In this document: in pieces, positions 9,414-18,377 of the stretch
Numbering within the stretch: position 1 is the first letter of the stretch
How the letters are laid out: every line of letters begins with the position of its first letter
From: JBBDIM01 sp040880405
GTDB lineage: Bacteria > Planctomycetota > Planctomycetia > Pirellulales > Pirellulaceae
NCBI GenBank assembly: GCA_040880405.1
Contig: JBBDIM010000214.1
Span: forward strand, 1 to 57,333
Reading direction: 5' to 3'
DNA: 57,333 bases
The notes under the pieces: model-generated
Database searches by the model: none
The model's input: only the letters and a program-made list of their open reading frames with translations
What the model was told of the DNA's origin: nothing
Position numbers and translations under genes: made by a program

Positions 9414-10136
9414 ATGCCTGCCAAACTGCCCAAGGAATTCCGTAATTTACTTGCCTCAATCACAGCAAAGCGACCAAAGACGGTTATTGACCATATTTTA
9501 AAGCATGGGCACATCACCACGGAGGAACTACAGAATACCTACGGCTATGAACATCCTCCAAGAGCGGCGCGAGATGTGAGAGAAAAAGGAGTGCCTCTTG
9601 AGACGTTTACAGTGACGAACGCCCAAGGCCGAAAAATTGCTGCGTACAGATTTGGCGATGTGTCGAAAATTCGAGGAGGCATATTAGCTGGAAGAAAGGT
9701 CTTTGCAAAAGACTTTAAAAAGAAAATTGCGGACTGCAATGGTCGACGTTGCGGGATATGTTTCACAAATATGGAGTTGCGATACTTACAAGTAGACCAC
9801 CGCATTCCCTTCGAAGTTGGTGGCGAGGGGGAGGGCGAGCGAACAACTAACGCTTATATGCTGATTTGTGGCTCGTGTAATCGAGCAAAGTCTTGGTCTT
9901 GCGAACATTGTCCCAATTGGATTAAGGATCATAATACCAACACCTGTAAGTCGTGTTATTGGGCCTCACCTGAAGAGTACATCCACATTGCAACTCTCGA
10001 ATTGAGACGACTCGATGTGACCTGGAACCATACAGAAGTTGCTGACTATGACGCTCTTGCGCAATCTGCCAAGGATGCCAATATGTTAGTCGGTGATTAT
10101 GTAAAAATGCTCGTCAATAATCATAAATTCGAATAG
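9414..10136 (+). CDS. HNH endonuclease, probable restriction partner of the methylase
   Basis: A 240-residue protein. Residues about 15-90 look like a winged helix (TVIDHILKHGHITTEELQN...). The C-terminal half is an HNH nuclease with CGICF, the VDHRIPF histidine, the central NAYMLICGSCNRAK and a second zinc pair (CEHCPNW, CKSCYW). HNH enzymes cut DNA with a beta-beta-alpha metal site. The position just behind a Dam-like methylase, and the shared AT-rich composition, suggest a type II restriction-modification pair. The recognition site cannot be read from sequence. A homing or solitary HNH nuclease is the alternative. Confidence 0.82.
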   Translation: MPAKLPKEFRNLLASITAKRPKTVIDHILKHGHITTEELQNTYGYEHPPRAARDVREKGVPLETFTVTNAQGRKIAAYRFGDVSKIRGGILAGRKVFAKDFKKKIADCNGRRCGICFTNMELRYLQVDHRIPFEVGGEGEGERTTNAYMLICGSCNRAKSWSCEHCPNWIKDHNTNTCKSCYWASPEEYIHIATLELRRLDVTWNHTEVADYDALAQSAKDANMLVGDYVKMLVNNHKFE

Positions 10137-10225
10137 GGTCCGTCGGTGGGTTTCGGCCTGCACCCACCCTACCACACCATAGCTCGCGCGAGGTCGCATG
10201 AAATTCATGCCCACGCAAGCTGCCC

Positions 10226-10250
10226 CCACGCTTTTAGCAAGCGTGGCTAC
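10226..10250. repeat. Half of the GTAGC(C)ACGCT repeat; possible gyrB terminator hairpin
   Basis: CCACGCTT (10226-10233) and AAGCGTGG (10239-10246) form a perfect 8-bp stem with a 5-base loop and end in GGCTAC. The same wording occurs in the two 100-bp elements at 19009 and 21237. It sits about 10 bases past the gyrB stop, so it may end that transcript, though no T-run follows on either strand. Confidence 0.6.
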
Positions 10251-10257
10251 ATAACCC

Positions 10258-12900
10258 TTACACGTCCAAGTTCCGCACGTCCAGCGCGTGTTTCTGGATG
10301 AATTCTCGGCGGGGTTCTACTTTGTCGCCCATCAGGATGCGGAACATGTCGTCGGCGGCGCTCACGTCGCTCATGGTGACTTGCATCAAGGTGCGGTTGG
10401 TGGGGTCGAGGGTCGTTTCGCGGAGCTCTTCCGCGTTCATTTCGCCCAAGCCTTTAAAGCGGGTGATCTGCATGCCCCGTTCGCCCGCGGCACGGACCGC
10501 AGTGAGCAGACCGCGGAGATCTTCCAGGCCGGTTTCGGTTTCGCCCCGGAGCAGTTTGTAGCGGGACTCAGCGGCACCGGTTCGCTCTTGCGGAATCAGG
10601 GATTGGATGTCGAAACCCATCTCGGTCAGTTCCGCCAAGTGGATGTTGATCGTCCGGATCTCGTGCAGCTCGGTGATGTGATGCTGCGGCGGTTCCGGGA
10701 TGCCGTTGCCGGCAGAATCGGGGGCGGTTGGCAGGTTCGGATCGGGGGGTGTTTCGGCTTCCGCCTCTTCGGTTGGGCCGTCAGGAGCGGCCAGACCTTG
10801 CTCTTCCAGGTAGGCGTCCAGTTCCTTCCGCGTCACGAACCAGCGATCTTCGCGGCCCATGATCAAATGGAACATCGGCAGCTTGCCGCTGACCGGATCT
10901 TGCCGGACCGCATGGACCTTGAGCGCGATCCCGCGTCGCTCTAGGGCCAGCATCGCGTCTTCCATTGGGGCGAGCGTTTTGCAGAGTCGCTCCATCCGCT
11001 CTCCGTCGACCACGTTTCCGTCATTATCGATGAAGCTGCAATCCTTCAAACCGTTTTCCAGCAGGCGCGATTTCATCTCCTCTTCGGTTTGGATGTACTG
11101 CACCTTTTTCTTTTGGACCACGCGGAATAGTGGCGGCTGGGCGACATACACATGCCCCCCAGCGACCAACGCGCACATCTGCCGATAGAAGAACGACAAG
11201 AGCAAGGTCCGAATGTGCGATCCATCGACGTCGGCGTCGGTCATGATCACGATTTTGTTGTACCGCCGCTTGTTGATATCTTGCTCCACGCCGATCCCGG
11301 CCCCGATCGCCTGGATCATGCTGCGGACCTCTTCGTTGGCCAGGACCTTATCTTCCCGCGCCTTGTAGGTGTTGATGATCTTACCCCGTAGCGGCAAGAT
11401 CGCCTGGTAATCGCGGAGCCGTCCCCCTTCGGCCGAACCACCGGCCGAGTCACCTTCCACCAGGTACAGCTCGCACTTGACCATGTCCTTGCTAATGCAG
11501 TCGCGGAGCTTGCCCGGCAGGCCGCCGGACCCCAGCGCGTCTTTCCGGCTGCGTAACATCTCGCGCGCCTTGCGAGCCGCTTCCCGAGCCTGACCGGCGA
11601 GGATCGCCTTACGGACGATGATCTTGGCCGTTTTGGGGTTTTCCTCCATGTACTTGGCAAAGAACTCGCCAAAGCCGGAGTTCACGTACCCTTCCACGTC
11701 GTTGTTGCCAAGCTTGGTTTTGGTTTGACCCTCGAACTGCGGATTGGGCACGCGCATCGAGATGATGACCGTCAGCCCTTCGCGGAAATCGTCGCCCGCC
11801 AAGGCCATGTCCTTGGTCAGGTTTTCCTTCTTGGCGTAGTTGTTTAGCGTTCGCGTGAGGGCGGTTTTGAACCCGGAGACGTGGGTTCCCCCTTCGTGCG
11901 TGCTGATATTGTTGACGTAGGAGTGGAAGTTTTCCGTGTACTCCTCTGTGTATTGCAGGGCGATTTCGTACCCCACACCCTCGGTCTCGCCGTTGAGGTG
12001 AATCACATCCGCGTGCAGCGGGTTGGAGGTCCGGTTGAGGTGTTTGACGTACTCGACGATCCCGTCCTCGTACTGGAACTCGTCCCGTTCGTTGGTCCGT
12101 TCATCGATGAAGACAATCTTCACTCCCTTGTTCAAAAACGCCAGCTCCTGCAAGCGTTTGGCCAGCATGTCGTGATTGAACTTGCTGACGTTGAAGATTT
12201 GGGAGTCGGGCTTGAAGGTGGTTTTCGTACCCCGTTTGCTGGAGGGTGCCCCTTTGCGGACCGGGCCCTGCGGCACGCCCCGTTCGTATTCCTGTTGCCA
12301 GACGAAGCCATCTCGGTGGACCTCAACCTCGCACCACTCGGACAGGAAGTTGACCACGGTTACGCCCACCCCGTGCAGACCGCCGGAGGTTTGGTAGGCA
12401 CCCTTGGTGAACTTGCCCCCGAACTTGAGCACGGTCATCACCCCTTCGAGGGTCGAGACATCGCGGCCGACCTGTTCCGAAAGTTGCGGGTGGGAATCGA
12501 CCGGAATCCCGCGGCCGTCGTCTTCGACGGTGACGGAGTTATCCGCATGAATGATGACCGACACCGCCGAGGCGAACTCCGCCATCGCTTCGTCGATTGA
12601 GTTGTCGACCACTTCGTACACCAGGTGATGGAAACCGCGGACGCTGCGGTCACCGATGTACATACTGGGCCGCTCGCGGACATGCTCCAGGTCGGACAGG
12701 TGTTCCAGGTCGCTCGCCCCGTACTCCGACTTGGCCTTGGCCTGCTGGGTTTGTTTGGCGGCGTCTTTGTTTTCGACGTCATTGTTCTCGACGTCCTGAC
12801 TCTCAACATTTTGGTTCTCAACACCATCGGCGGTCGATTCCGGCGTGGAAGGGTCCGGGGTGTTTTGGGAATCGTCTGCGGGGTCGTTCGGGTTTGTCAT
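10258..12900 (-). CDS. gyrB: DNA gyrase subunit B
   Basis: The ATPase subunit of DNA gyrase, which introduces negative supercoils. Visible in order: GHKL ATPase (DNSIDEAMAEFAS, VEDDGRGIPV, TSGGLHGVGVTVVN), transducer domain, TOPRIM (LYLVEGDSAGGSAEGGR near residue 481; MTDADVDGSHIRTL near 551) and the C-terminal part (ITRFKGLGEMNAEEL near 808). I start at ATG 12900 (880 residues) rather than the GTG at 13005, because the longer frame overlaps the upstream gene. It is longer than a standard 800-residue GyrB. The first 60 residues are an acidic, Asn/Glu-rich disordered tail, and an acidic, Pro-rich insertion lies near 700-730. Last gene of the replication block. Confidence 0.97.
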   Translation of the reverse strand: MTNPNDPADDSQNTPDPSTPESTADGVENQNVESQDVENNDVENKDAAKQTQQAKAKSEYGASDLEHLSDLEHVRERPSMYIGDRSVRGFHHLVYEVVDNSIDEAMAEFASAVSVIIHADNSVTVEDDGRGIPVDSHPQLSEQVGRDVSTLEGVMTVLKFGGKFTKGAYQTSGGLHGVGVTVVNFLSEWCEVEVHRDGFVWQQEYERGVPQGPVRKGAPSSKRGTKTTFKPDSQIFNVSKFNHDMLAKRLQELAFLNKGVKIVFIDERTNERDEFQYEDGIVEYVKHLNRTSNPLHADVIHLNGETEGVGYEIALQYTEEYTENFHSYVNNISTHEGGTHVSGFKTALTRTLNNYAKKENLTKDMALAGDDFREGLTVIISMRVPNPQFEGQTKTKLGNNDVEGYVNSGFGEFFAKYMEENPKTAKIIVRKAILAGQAREAARKAREMLRSRKDALGSGGLPGKLRDCISKDMVKCELYLVEGDSAGGSAEGGRLRDYQAILPLRGKIINTYKAREDKVLANEEVRSMIQAIGAGIGVEQDINKRRYNKIVIMTDADVDGSHIRTLLLSFFYRQMCALVAGGHVYVAQPPLFRVVQKKKVQYIQTEEEMKSRLLENGLKDCSFIDNDGNVVDGERMERLCKTLAPMEDAMLALERRGIALKVHAVRQDPVSGKLPMFHLIMGREDRWFVTRKELDAYLEEQGLAAPDGPTEEAEAETPPDPNLPTAPDSAGNGIPEPPQHHITELHEIRTINIHLAELTEMGFDIQSLIPQERTGAAESRYKLLRGETETGLEDLRGLLTAVRAAGERGMQITRFKGLGEMNAEELRETTLDPTNRTLMQVTMSDVSAADDMFRILMGDKVEPRREFIQKHALDVRNLDV

Positions 12901-12988
12901 AACTGTTTCGAAAACCGGGGAAAAATATGGTGTTGCTTGCGCGAGATCAGGAGCGGATGGGCACCTGTGAGGTGGCGATCGGTCGAGG

Positions 12989-13312
12989 TTAATCGAGCCG
13001 ACCAACTTTCAACTTCAGGTCCTCGATCCGATGATCGGGCAGCAGGGATTGCAGCGTCTTCAGGATCTGACGCTTTTGAAACATGATGGTTTGTAGGACG
13101 GCCGAGTTGCTGGCCAAGACCAGCAGCTTGCCGCGGGAAACGTTGCCGGCTCGGGTATGTTGGGCGAGTTGGGCTCCGGCCGCCTCTTTCCAGGCATTCT
13201 GGCAGGCATCCGCCGACTGGACTTGGGCATATCCTTGCCGAGCCATCAGCCGCGAAACGACACTCTTCATGGGCTGTAGCTTCCGGCCCTCTGAACCACG
13301 TCTCTCGTTCAT
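12989..13312 (-). CDS. DUF721 protein, DciA-like helicase loader
   Basis: A 107-residue protein of the DUF721/DciA family, whose studied members load or recruit the replicative helicase DnaB in bacteria lacking DnaC or DnaI. The pattern AWKEAAGAQLAQHTRAG followed by KLLVLASNSAVLQTIMFQK is the family core. I start at ATG 13312, where AAAGGAGT lies about 8 bases upstream, not at the further 13354. It lies between dnaN and gyrB, where many bacteria carry recF. The genetic place supports a role in replication start; the loader function is inferred. Confidence 0.82.
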   Translation of the reverse strand: MNERRGSEGRKLQPMKSVVSRLMARQGYAQVQSADACQNAWKEAAGAQLAQHTRAGNVSRGKLLVLASNSAVLQTIMFQKRQILKTLQSLLPDHRIEDLKLKVGRLD

Positions 13313-13364
13313 CCGTCCGACTCCTTTCACCGGTTGGGAAAACATCCGCGGCAAACCAACGTGA

Positions 13365-14480
13365 CTATCGATCTCGGGCCAGTGGCATCACCACGTAATC
13401 GTAGCCGTTATCGGTGGAAAACAGGGCCGCGGTATCGGCGTCGGTCAGGTGGAGCGTGATGTTCTCATCCGCTCCCAGGACCTTGAAAAAGTCGGCCACG
13501 TAGCGGTGATCCATCGTGATCTCAATGTCGGGGCCTTGGTAGGAAATCGGCAATTCGACGCGTGACTGACCCACTTCGGCGGTTGTGTTGGTCATGATGA
13601 GCGACCCCGCTTTGAACTGGAAATCGACCCCTCGGCTATCATCGGAGGTGACAATCGCCGCTTGCCGCAAGGCCGCGAAGGTGGGACCAACCGCCAATTC
13701 GATTTGGGCCGCGTCCCCCTTATCCGGCAGGACGTCTCGCCACTTTGGAAACCGGCCTTCCACCAACCGAGCGTAAATTGTCGCCGGACCAACCTTTACC
13801 AGGATGTCGTTCATCCGACCGGCGAGTTTTACGGTGGCGTCTAAATCAGTCAGCGAGCGCTCGATCAACTGCAGGGCTCGGGAAGGGATGATCGTCATCA
13901 AACCGCTGACGCCATGGTCCTCGACCCGAGTCGCGGGACCGGACATCCGAGCCAATCGGCGACCATCGGTGGCGACCGCCGTGATTTGGTTCTCTTCAAA
14001 TTCCAACAGCACGCCGCCCAACGCGTACCGGCCGCTTTCGGTATCGGTGGCGTACAGTGTTCGGCGGATCAGTTCCTTCAGCACGCGGGCCGAGACCTCG
14101 TGGTACTTCGATTCACCGAAGGTCTGCACGCTGGGGAACTCATCCGGGTTTTCACCGGATAGGTCGAAGCGGCTATTCTGGGCCTTGACCATGGTGCGGC
14201 TCTCTTGCCGCTCGATCTCCAGATGCGTGTCACGCACCTCTTTCAGGATCGAACCAAACCGCGCGACCGGCAGGATCAAGCTCCCGTTTTGGATCACCTC
14301 CATGCCATCCACCTCGATCCGGACCCCCACTTCCATGTCGGTCGCCATCATGATCCCGCCACCCTCGCTGGCATCGAGCTTGATGCTTTGCAAGATCGTC
14401 TTGGGGCTCCGCGTCGGGGCAACCATGGCGGCGGTTTGGAAGGCGTGTTGGAACTGTTCGCGGTCGATCGTGATTTTCAT
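13365..14480 (-). CDS. dnaN: DNA polymerase III beta clamp
   Basis: The sliding clamp, at the normal 371 residues, with three repeats of the clamp fold. It begins MKITIDREQFQHAFQTA and ends YDYVVMPLARDR, the usual C-terminal VMP(M/L) motif of DnaN. The middle carries TVAT-type stretches (ITAVATDGRRLARM) found in nearly all clamps. The stop lies 52 bases before the dciA-like gene. Upstream is the candidate origin region, with a TATAAG on the minus strand at 14547-14552 that could be its -10 box. Confidence 0.97.
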   Translation of the reverse strand: MKITIDREQFQHAFQTAAMVAPTRSPKTILQSIKLDASEGGGIMMATDMEVGVRIEVDGMEVIQNGSLILPVARFGSILKEVRDTHLEIERQESRTMVKAQNSRFDLSGENPDEFPSVQTFGESKYHEVSARVLKELIRRTLYATDTESGRYALGGVLLEFEENQITAVATDGRRLARMSGPATRVEDHGVSGLMTIIPSRALQLIERSLTDLDATVKLAGRMNDILVKVGPATIYARLVEGRFPKWRDVLPDKGDAAQIELAVGPTFAALRQAAIVTSDDSRGVDFQFKAGSLIMTNTTAEVGQSRVELPISYQGPDIEITMDHRYVADFFKVLGADENITLHLTDADTAALFSTDNGYDYVVMPLARDR

Positions 14481-14837
14481 GGACGTTCAATGTTGGCTGG
14501 AAGGGACAAGGCAGAGTCGCTTGTGCGATTTACTAACGGTCCGCTTCTTATATGTTTTAAAAACAATGATAGTAGTAAAGCGAGCCGCCGCAGTGTCGAT
14601 AAGCGGGGCCACAGCGGTCATTGGTAGCGGAAATCACCGGGCCAATCGCCATCGGCTGGCCTCTTTATTTCCGTGGATAACCGGTCGCTAGCGAGTTGGC
14701 CACCTGCCGGTGAAATGTTGGCCTCGTCGATGGATCGACCCGGCCGCCGAGCGACCAGGGTGAAGCCGCTTGGTTGTCGACAATCGCCAACCAAAACCCA
14801 ACAGGTTTTCCACCACTGAACTGCGACATTCATGGGA
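14481..14837. other. Candidate chromosomal replication origin between dnaA and dnaN
   Basis: A gene-free 357-base gap between dnaA and dnaN. Three near-matches to the DnaA box (TTATNCACA; TTTTNCACA form allowed) are visible: TTATCGACA on the minus strand (14594-14602), TTATCCACG on the minus strand (14672-14680) and TTTTCCACC on the plus strand (14806-14814), each one base off. An AT-rich stretch at 14545-14580 stands out from the GC-rich surroundings and could be the unwinding element. Gene context is the classic origin setting. I found no perfect box, and GC skew could not be computed. Confidence 0.5.
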
Positions 14838-15917
14838 CTAATGACTTTGCCTTTGAATGATTTGTTGAAGTTGGACAAGGGCCTCGCGCAGCGCCGGATC
14901 TTTCTGTTGTTTTGCTTGGATCGACTGGATCGCGTGCATCACGGTGGTGTGATCGCGCCCACCAAAGAACGCCCCGATCTTCTTCAGGCTTTCCTCGGTC
15001 AGTTCCCGAGCCAAAACCATGGCGATCGAGCGGGCCTCAACGATTGAATGCCGCCGCGAACCACTTTTTAGGTCGACGAGCTTCAGGCCGAAGTATTTGG
15101 CGACGCGCGTGGCGATTGTCTTGAGCGGGGGCCGGTCCCCTGTTTTAGTCTCTTGCAGCAGGCCCCGGACAGCGTCGGTGTCGATGGTTTTTCCCTCGGG
15201 TGCATCGAGCACCAAACGAGCCATCACACCGCGGAGTTCGATCAGCCCGCGGGGAAAGGCAGCCGCCAGTTTTTGGCAGGCCAAGTCGGTGATCTGGCGA
15301 CCATGCTGCGTCGCGACGCCGCGGATCAAAACCTCTCGGGTTGATTGTCCAGGCAGGACCAGCGGAACGCACAGCCCGCTCGCCAAGCGGCTGCGAAGGT
15401 GGGTCGAAAAACCTTCCAGGCAGAGCGGATTCTCGCGGCAGCTCAACAGGACCATCGTCCCTTGACGCTCCAGCACGTCGAGCAAGTGCAACAGCGATTC
15501 CTGGGCCGAGGCAAAGTGCAGCAGCTCTTGCAGGTCTTCCAGCACAAACAGATCGGCCGAGTGGAACTTCGCTCTGAGCGGGCTGGTGACCTCTTGCCGG
15601 ATCGCGGCGGAGATCTCTCTGGCAAAGTCGGACCCGCCGGTGCTGATGACGTTGAGCGTGGGACGCTGCTTGAGCAACATGCCCACCATCCCGCTCAGCA
15701 GATGCGACTTGCCGGAGCCGCTTGGCCCGTACAGGACGAGGGGCGAGATATCGCGAGTTTCGGTTCGGAGGGCTTCGATTGCCACCTGAACCAGGCGGTT
15801 CTCCGGGCCCGCAATGAACGGGCGCACCGCTTCCACTAACCGGGGTTGATGAACCGGCGCGGTTGGGTCGTCGGTGGCGACCCAAGGAAGTGCTATGGTG
15901 AAGATATCCGTAACCAC
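14838..15917 (-). CDS. dnaA: Replication initiator DnaA lacking domain I
   Basis: A 359-residue AAA+ initiator that should bind DnaA boxes and unwind oriC. Walker A is GPSGSGKSH (64-72), Walker B LFVLEDLQ (124-131), the arginine-finger segment HLRSRLASGL (173-182), and the DNA-binding signature GGRDHTTVMHA (319-329) ends domain IV. Usual DnaA is 440-500 residues. Here domain III starts almost at once (FIAGPENRLVQVAIEAL, 34-50), so domains I and II are missing. GTG 15917 has a GGAG upstream, and an in-frame TAG at 15948-15950 with no start between rules out a longer version. Confidence 0.93.
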   Translation of the reverse strand: MVTDIFTIALPWVATDDPTAPVHQPRLVEAVRPFIAGPENRLVQVAIEALRTETRDISPLVLYGPSGSGKSHLLSGMVGMLLKQRPTLNVISTGGSDFAREISAAIRQEVTSPLRAKFHSADLFVLEDLQELLHFASAQESLLHLLDVLERQGTMVLLSCRENPLCLEGFSTHLRSRLASGLCVPLVLPGQSTREVLIRGVATQHGRQITDLACQKLAAAFPRGLIELRGVMARLVLDAPEGKTIDTDAVRGLLQETKTGDRPPLKTIATRVAKYFGLKLVDLKSGSRRHSIVEARSIAMVLARELTEESLKKIGAFFGGRDHTTVMHAIQSIQAKQQKDPALREALVQLQQIIQRQSH

Positions 15918-16047
15918 CGGAACTCCGTCGCGGTATTTGCCAAAAGTCTAGGACAGGCAAGAATTTACCAAGCCGCAATTATAAGGGATTGCGGCCCGCG
16001 ATGAAAGCAGCGACACGCCCCGCGGAGCCTCGCGGGAGCGAACGAGA

Positions 16048-17208
16048 TCAACGACTGCTATTTTGTCTTAAGTTATTAACAACGCTAGAGATACGTCGAA
16101 CCGCCTCCTCCATCTCCACGAGGGTGTTATCTCGCGCGAAGCTAAAGCGGAGCGAGGAGTCGATCAAGCCCCGATTCAGTCCCATCGCCAGCAGGGTTGG
16201 TGAGGGTTCCGAAGAACCACTGGCGCAGGCCGATCCGGTCGAGCAGTAGACACCCACCATGTCCAGGGCCATGACCAAGCCTTGCCGGTCGATCCCCGGG
16301 AAGGCGACATTGCTGGTGTGGGGCAGCCGCTTGGCCGGTGGGCCATGGATGACCAGATCCGGGATCACCGCTTTGAGCCGCTCCTCGAAGGTGTCTCGCA
16401 GCCTAGCCATTTGGGCCGTGTGGGTCGTTCGATTGCCAACGGCCAGTTCGATCGCCCGCTGGAGCCCGATTGCCAGCTCGGGGTTCTCGGTCCCGGCTCT
16501 TCGCTCCAACTGCTGGGAACCGCCGACGATTTGCGGTGTGGGATTCATGCCCGGCGCGAGCAATAAGCCGCCGATTCCACGCGGGCCGTGCAGTTTGTGG
16601 GCGGAGAGGGTAAGGGCCGATAAACCCCATTGGCGAAAGTAGATCGGGATTTTTCCCACCGCCTGAACCGCATCGACATGCAAGGGAACCCCATGCGTGT
16701 GGCAAAGCTGGGCGATTTGCTCGATGGGTTGGAGAACGCCGGTCTCGTTATTGCCGAGCATCACGCTGACCAGCGCGGTCGGCCCGTCGATCAGGTGTTC
16801 GACCAACATATTGAGTCGCACCACCCCTTGGGAATCGACCGGCAAGGTGTGGACCGTCCGGCCCCGCTGCAAAAGCGCCATCGCGGCGGTTGAGACGCTG
16901 GGGTGTTCCACCGCGGAAACCAGGATCTGACCCGCTCGGGCCTCACCTAAGCCGAGAATCGCGAGGTTATTCGCCTCGGTCCCGCCGCTGGTAAAGACCA
17001 AAGAGTCGGCCTGATGGCTCGATTGATCGCCACCCAGGGCCCGAATGATCAACTCCGCAGCCTGTTCCAACCGCCGCCGAGTCCGTTGGCCCGCCTGATG
17101 CTGGCTCGCCGGGTTTACAAACCGCTGCTCGTAAGCCTGCGATAGTGCCTCGACCACCTGGGGGTCGATCCGCGTGGTGGCGTTGTTGTCCAGATAAATC
17201 GATTCCAC
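16048..17208 (-). CDS. Cysteine desulfurase (NifS/IscS family)
   Basis: A PLP enzyme that takes sulfur from cysteine for Fe-S clusters and thiolated cofactors. It opens with IYLDNNATTR, has the substrate region FTSGGTEANNLAI, the PLP lysine in SAHKLHGPRG (Lys205) and the catalytic cysteine in STGSACASGS (Cys328). I start at GTG 17208, one base past the TGA of the upstream gene and with GAGG about 12 bases before it. The GTG at 17244 would add 12 residues. The tight link suggests cotranscription with the upstream membrane protein. Assignment as IscS versus SufS or a tRNA-thiolation enzyme is open; the GSAC loop favours the NifS/IscS group. Confidence 0.92.
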   Translation of the reverse strand: MESIYLDNNATTRIDPQVVEALSQAYEQRFVNPASQHQAGQRTRRRLEQAAELIIRALGGDQSSHQADSLVFTSGGTEANNLAILGLGEARAGQILVSAVEHPSVSTAAMALLQRGRTVHTLPVDSQGVVRLNMLVEHLIDGPTALVSVMLGNNETGVLQPIEQIAQLCHTHGVPLHVDAVQAVGKIPIYFRQWGLSALTLSAHKLHGPRGIGGLLLAPGMNPTPQIVGGSQQLERRAGTENPELAIGLQRAIELAVGNRTTHTAQMARLRDTFEERLKAVIPDLVIHGPPAKRLPHTSNVAFPGIDRQGLVMALDMVGVYCSTGSACASGSSEPSPTLLAMGLNRGLIDSSLRFSFARDNTLVEMEEAVRRISSVVNNLRQNSSR

Positions 17209-17209
17209 G

Positions 17210-18094
17210 TCAGGCAGCCTCGGCGGAGGGTTGATCTGCTTCACCTGGGGCGGGATTTTTTTTCTCTTGTGGCTTGGGGGGTGTCAGTTTGGGATTGGTT
17301 ACGCGCTCGAACTGCTGCTTGGCTGCTGCTTTTTCCTCCGTCGGAATCCGATCCAAGAGCGGATCGACCTCCGGGTGGCCTGGCGCTAGGCGCGTGAGCT
17401 GCCGCGCGGCGAAGTACGCCTTGTTCCAGAGTTCCGCCTCGGCAGCGGCGGTGCCGAGGTCTTGATAAAGGGTGACCAAATAGGGCTCTAGCCAGTGCCG
17501 CGCGATCTTCCGCTCCCGCTCTTCAGTGATCGCAGAAGCTTCGTTCGGTGTGGGGCGAGCGGCCGCCGGATGGTCGGCGAAGTAGGCCTCCTGCATCTCA
17601 CTGGTAGAGTGCTGGGTCATCCTACGCACGATGTCGGGGATCAGCAGAAAAAAACCACCCCGGGCGGCCATTTCGATCTCTTGCCACATGACTTCCGCGT
17701 GTCGCGGATGGTCCGTGCTCCATTTTTCGAGGCTGATGTCCCGACTGAGATCGGTGAGGTACTCGACCAGGATGTTGGCGTCGGTCTGTTCGGATTTACC
17801 AAACTGGAAATGGGTGACAGTCCACCAATCGGAATCTTGCGGATTAGGCACCGGTTGGCTGATCCAACGATTTTGGACCAGCTTCCCCTGCAGCGAGTTG
17901 TAGCGGGGGGTGTACTGCGTGTGGGTCAATCGTAACCCCAGCAGTTCATAGTAAGAGTAATCCCGCTGAACCATCCCATCCGGATGCATCTGGGTGCCAT
18001 GGCGATAGGCCCAGTAGGTGGCAAAGGGAGAACCCAAAACCACCAACAGCAGGATCACCAAAACGGCAATCGCCACCTTTTGCCAGGTCGGCAT
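17210..18094 (-). CDS. Single-pass membrane protein with long soluble domain, unknown
   Basis: A 294-residue protein from ATG 18094, just ahead of one membrane segment (VAIAVLVILLLVVLGSPFA). Upstream in-frame extension to a TTG at 18172 is less likely. The rest is soluble, alpha-helical in look, with a YELLGLRLTHTQYTPRYN stretch and a tail rich in Pro, Lys and Ala. A short TPR-like part is possible near ARQLTRLAPGHPEVDPLLDR. I recognise no family. It overlaps or abuts the cysteine desulfurase gene, but no functional link follows from that. Confidence 0.7.
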   Translation of the reverse strand: MPTWQKVAIAVLVILLLVVLGSPFATYWAYRHGTQMHPDGMVQRDYSYYELLGLRLTHTQYTPRYNSLQGKLVQNRWISQPVPNPQDSDWWTVTHFQFGKSEQTDANILVEYLTDLSRDISLEKWSTDHPRHAEVMWQEIEMAARGGFFLLIPDIVRRMTQHSTSEMQEAYFADHPAAARPTPNEASAITEERERKIARHWLEPYLVTLYQDLGTAAAEAELWNKAYFAARQLTRLAPGHPEVDPLLDRIPTEEKAAAKQQFERVTNPKLTPPKPQEKKNPAPGEADQPSAEAA

Positions 18095-18377
18095 CGAGAG
18101 TGAGGCGGAAGGGGGCACGATCGATGGATACCTTTGAGGTGAAAAAGCAATCAAGGGGACGGATTGGTACAATCAGACAACCCCCTCAGTCTATCATACC
18201 CGGGGCACCGATCGTCCCGCTAGCGTCAAATCAATGGGAAACATCCCGCCACCCGGACTCAGTTGGAGACTTGGCTAAGCGGAAGGCCCGGACCGATCCC
18301 TCACCCCAAACTCCTTCCGATTCATCTTTCCTTAAATCGCCTATTTTCTTAAGATCCTCGTTTGGCAAAATGACACC

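Noticed and set aside
11881..12600. A long plus-strand frame inside gyrB
   Set aside because: It is antisense to a sure gyrB gene; GC-rich codon bias keeps the frame open.
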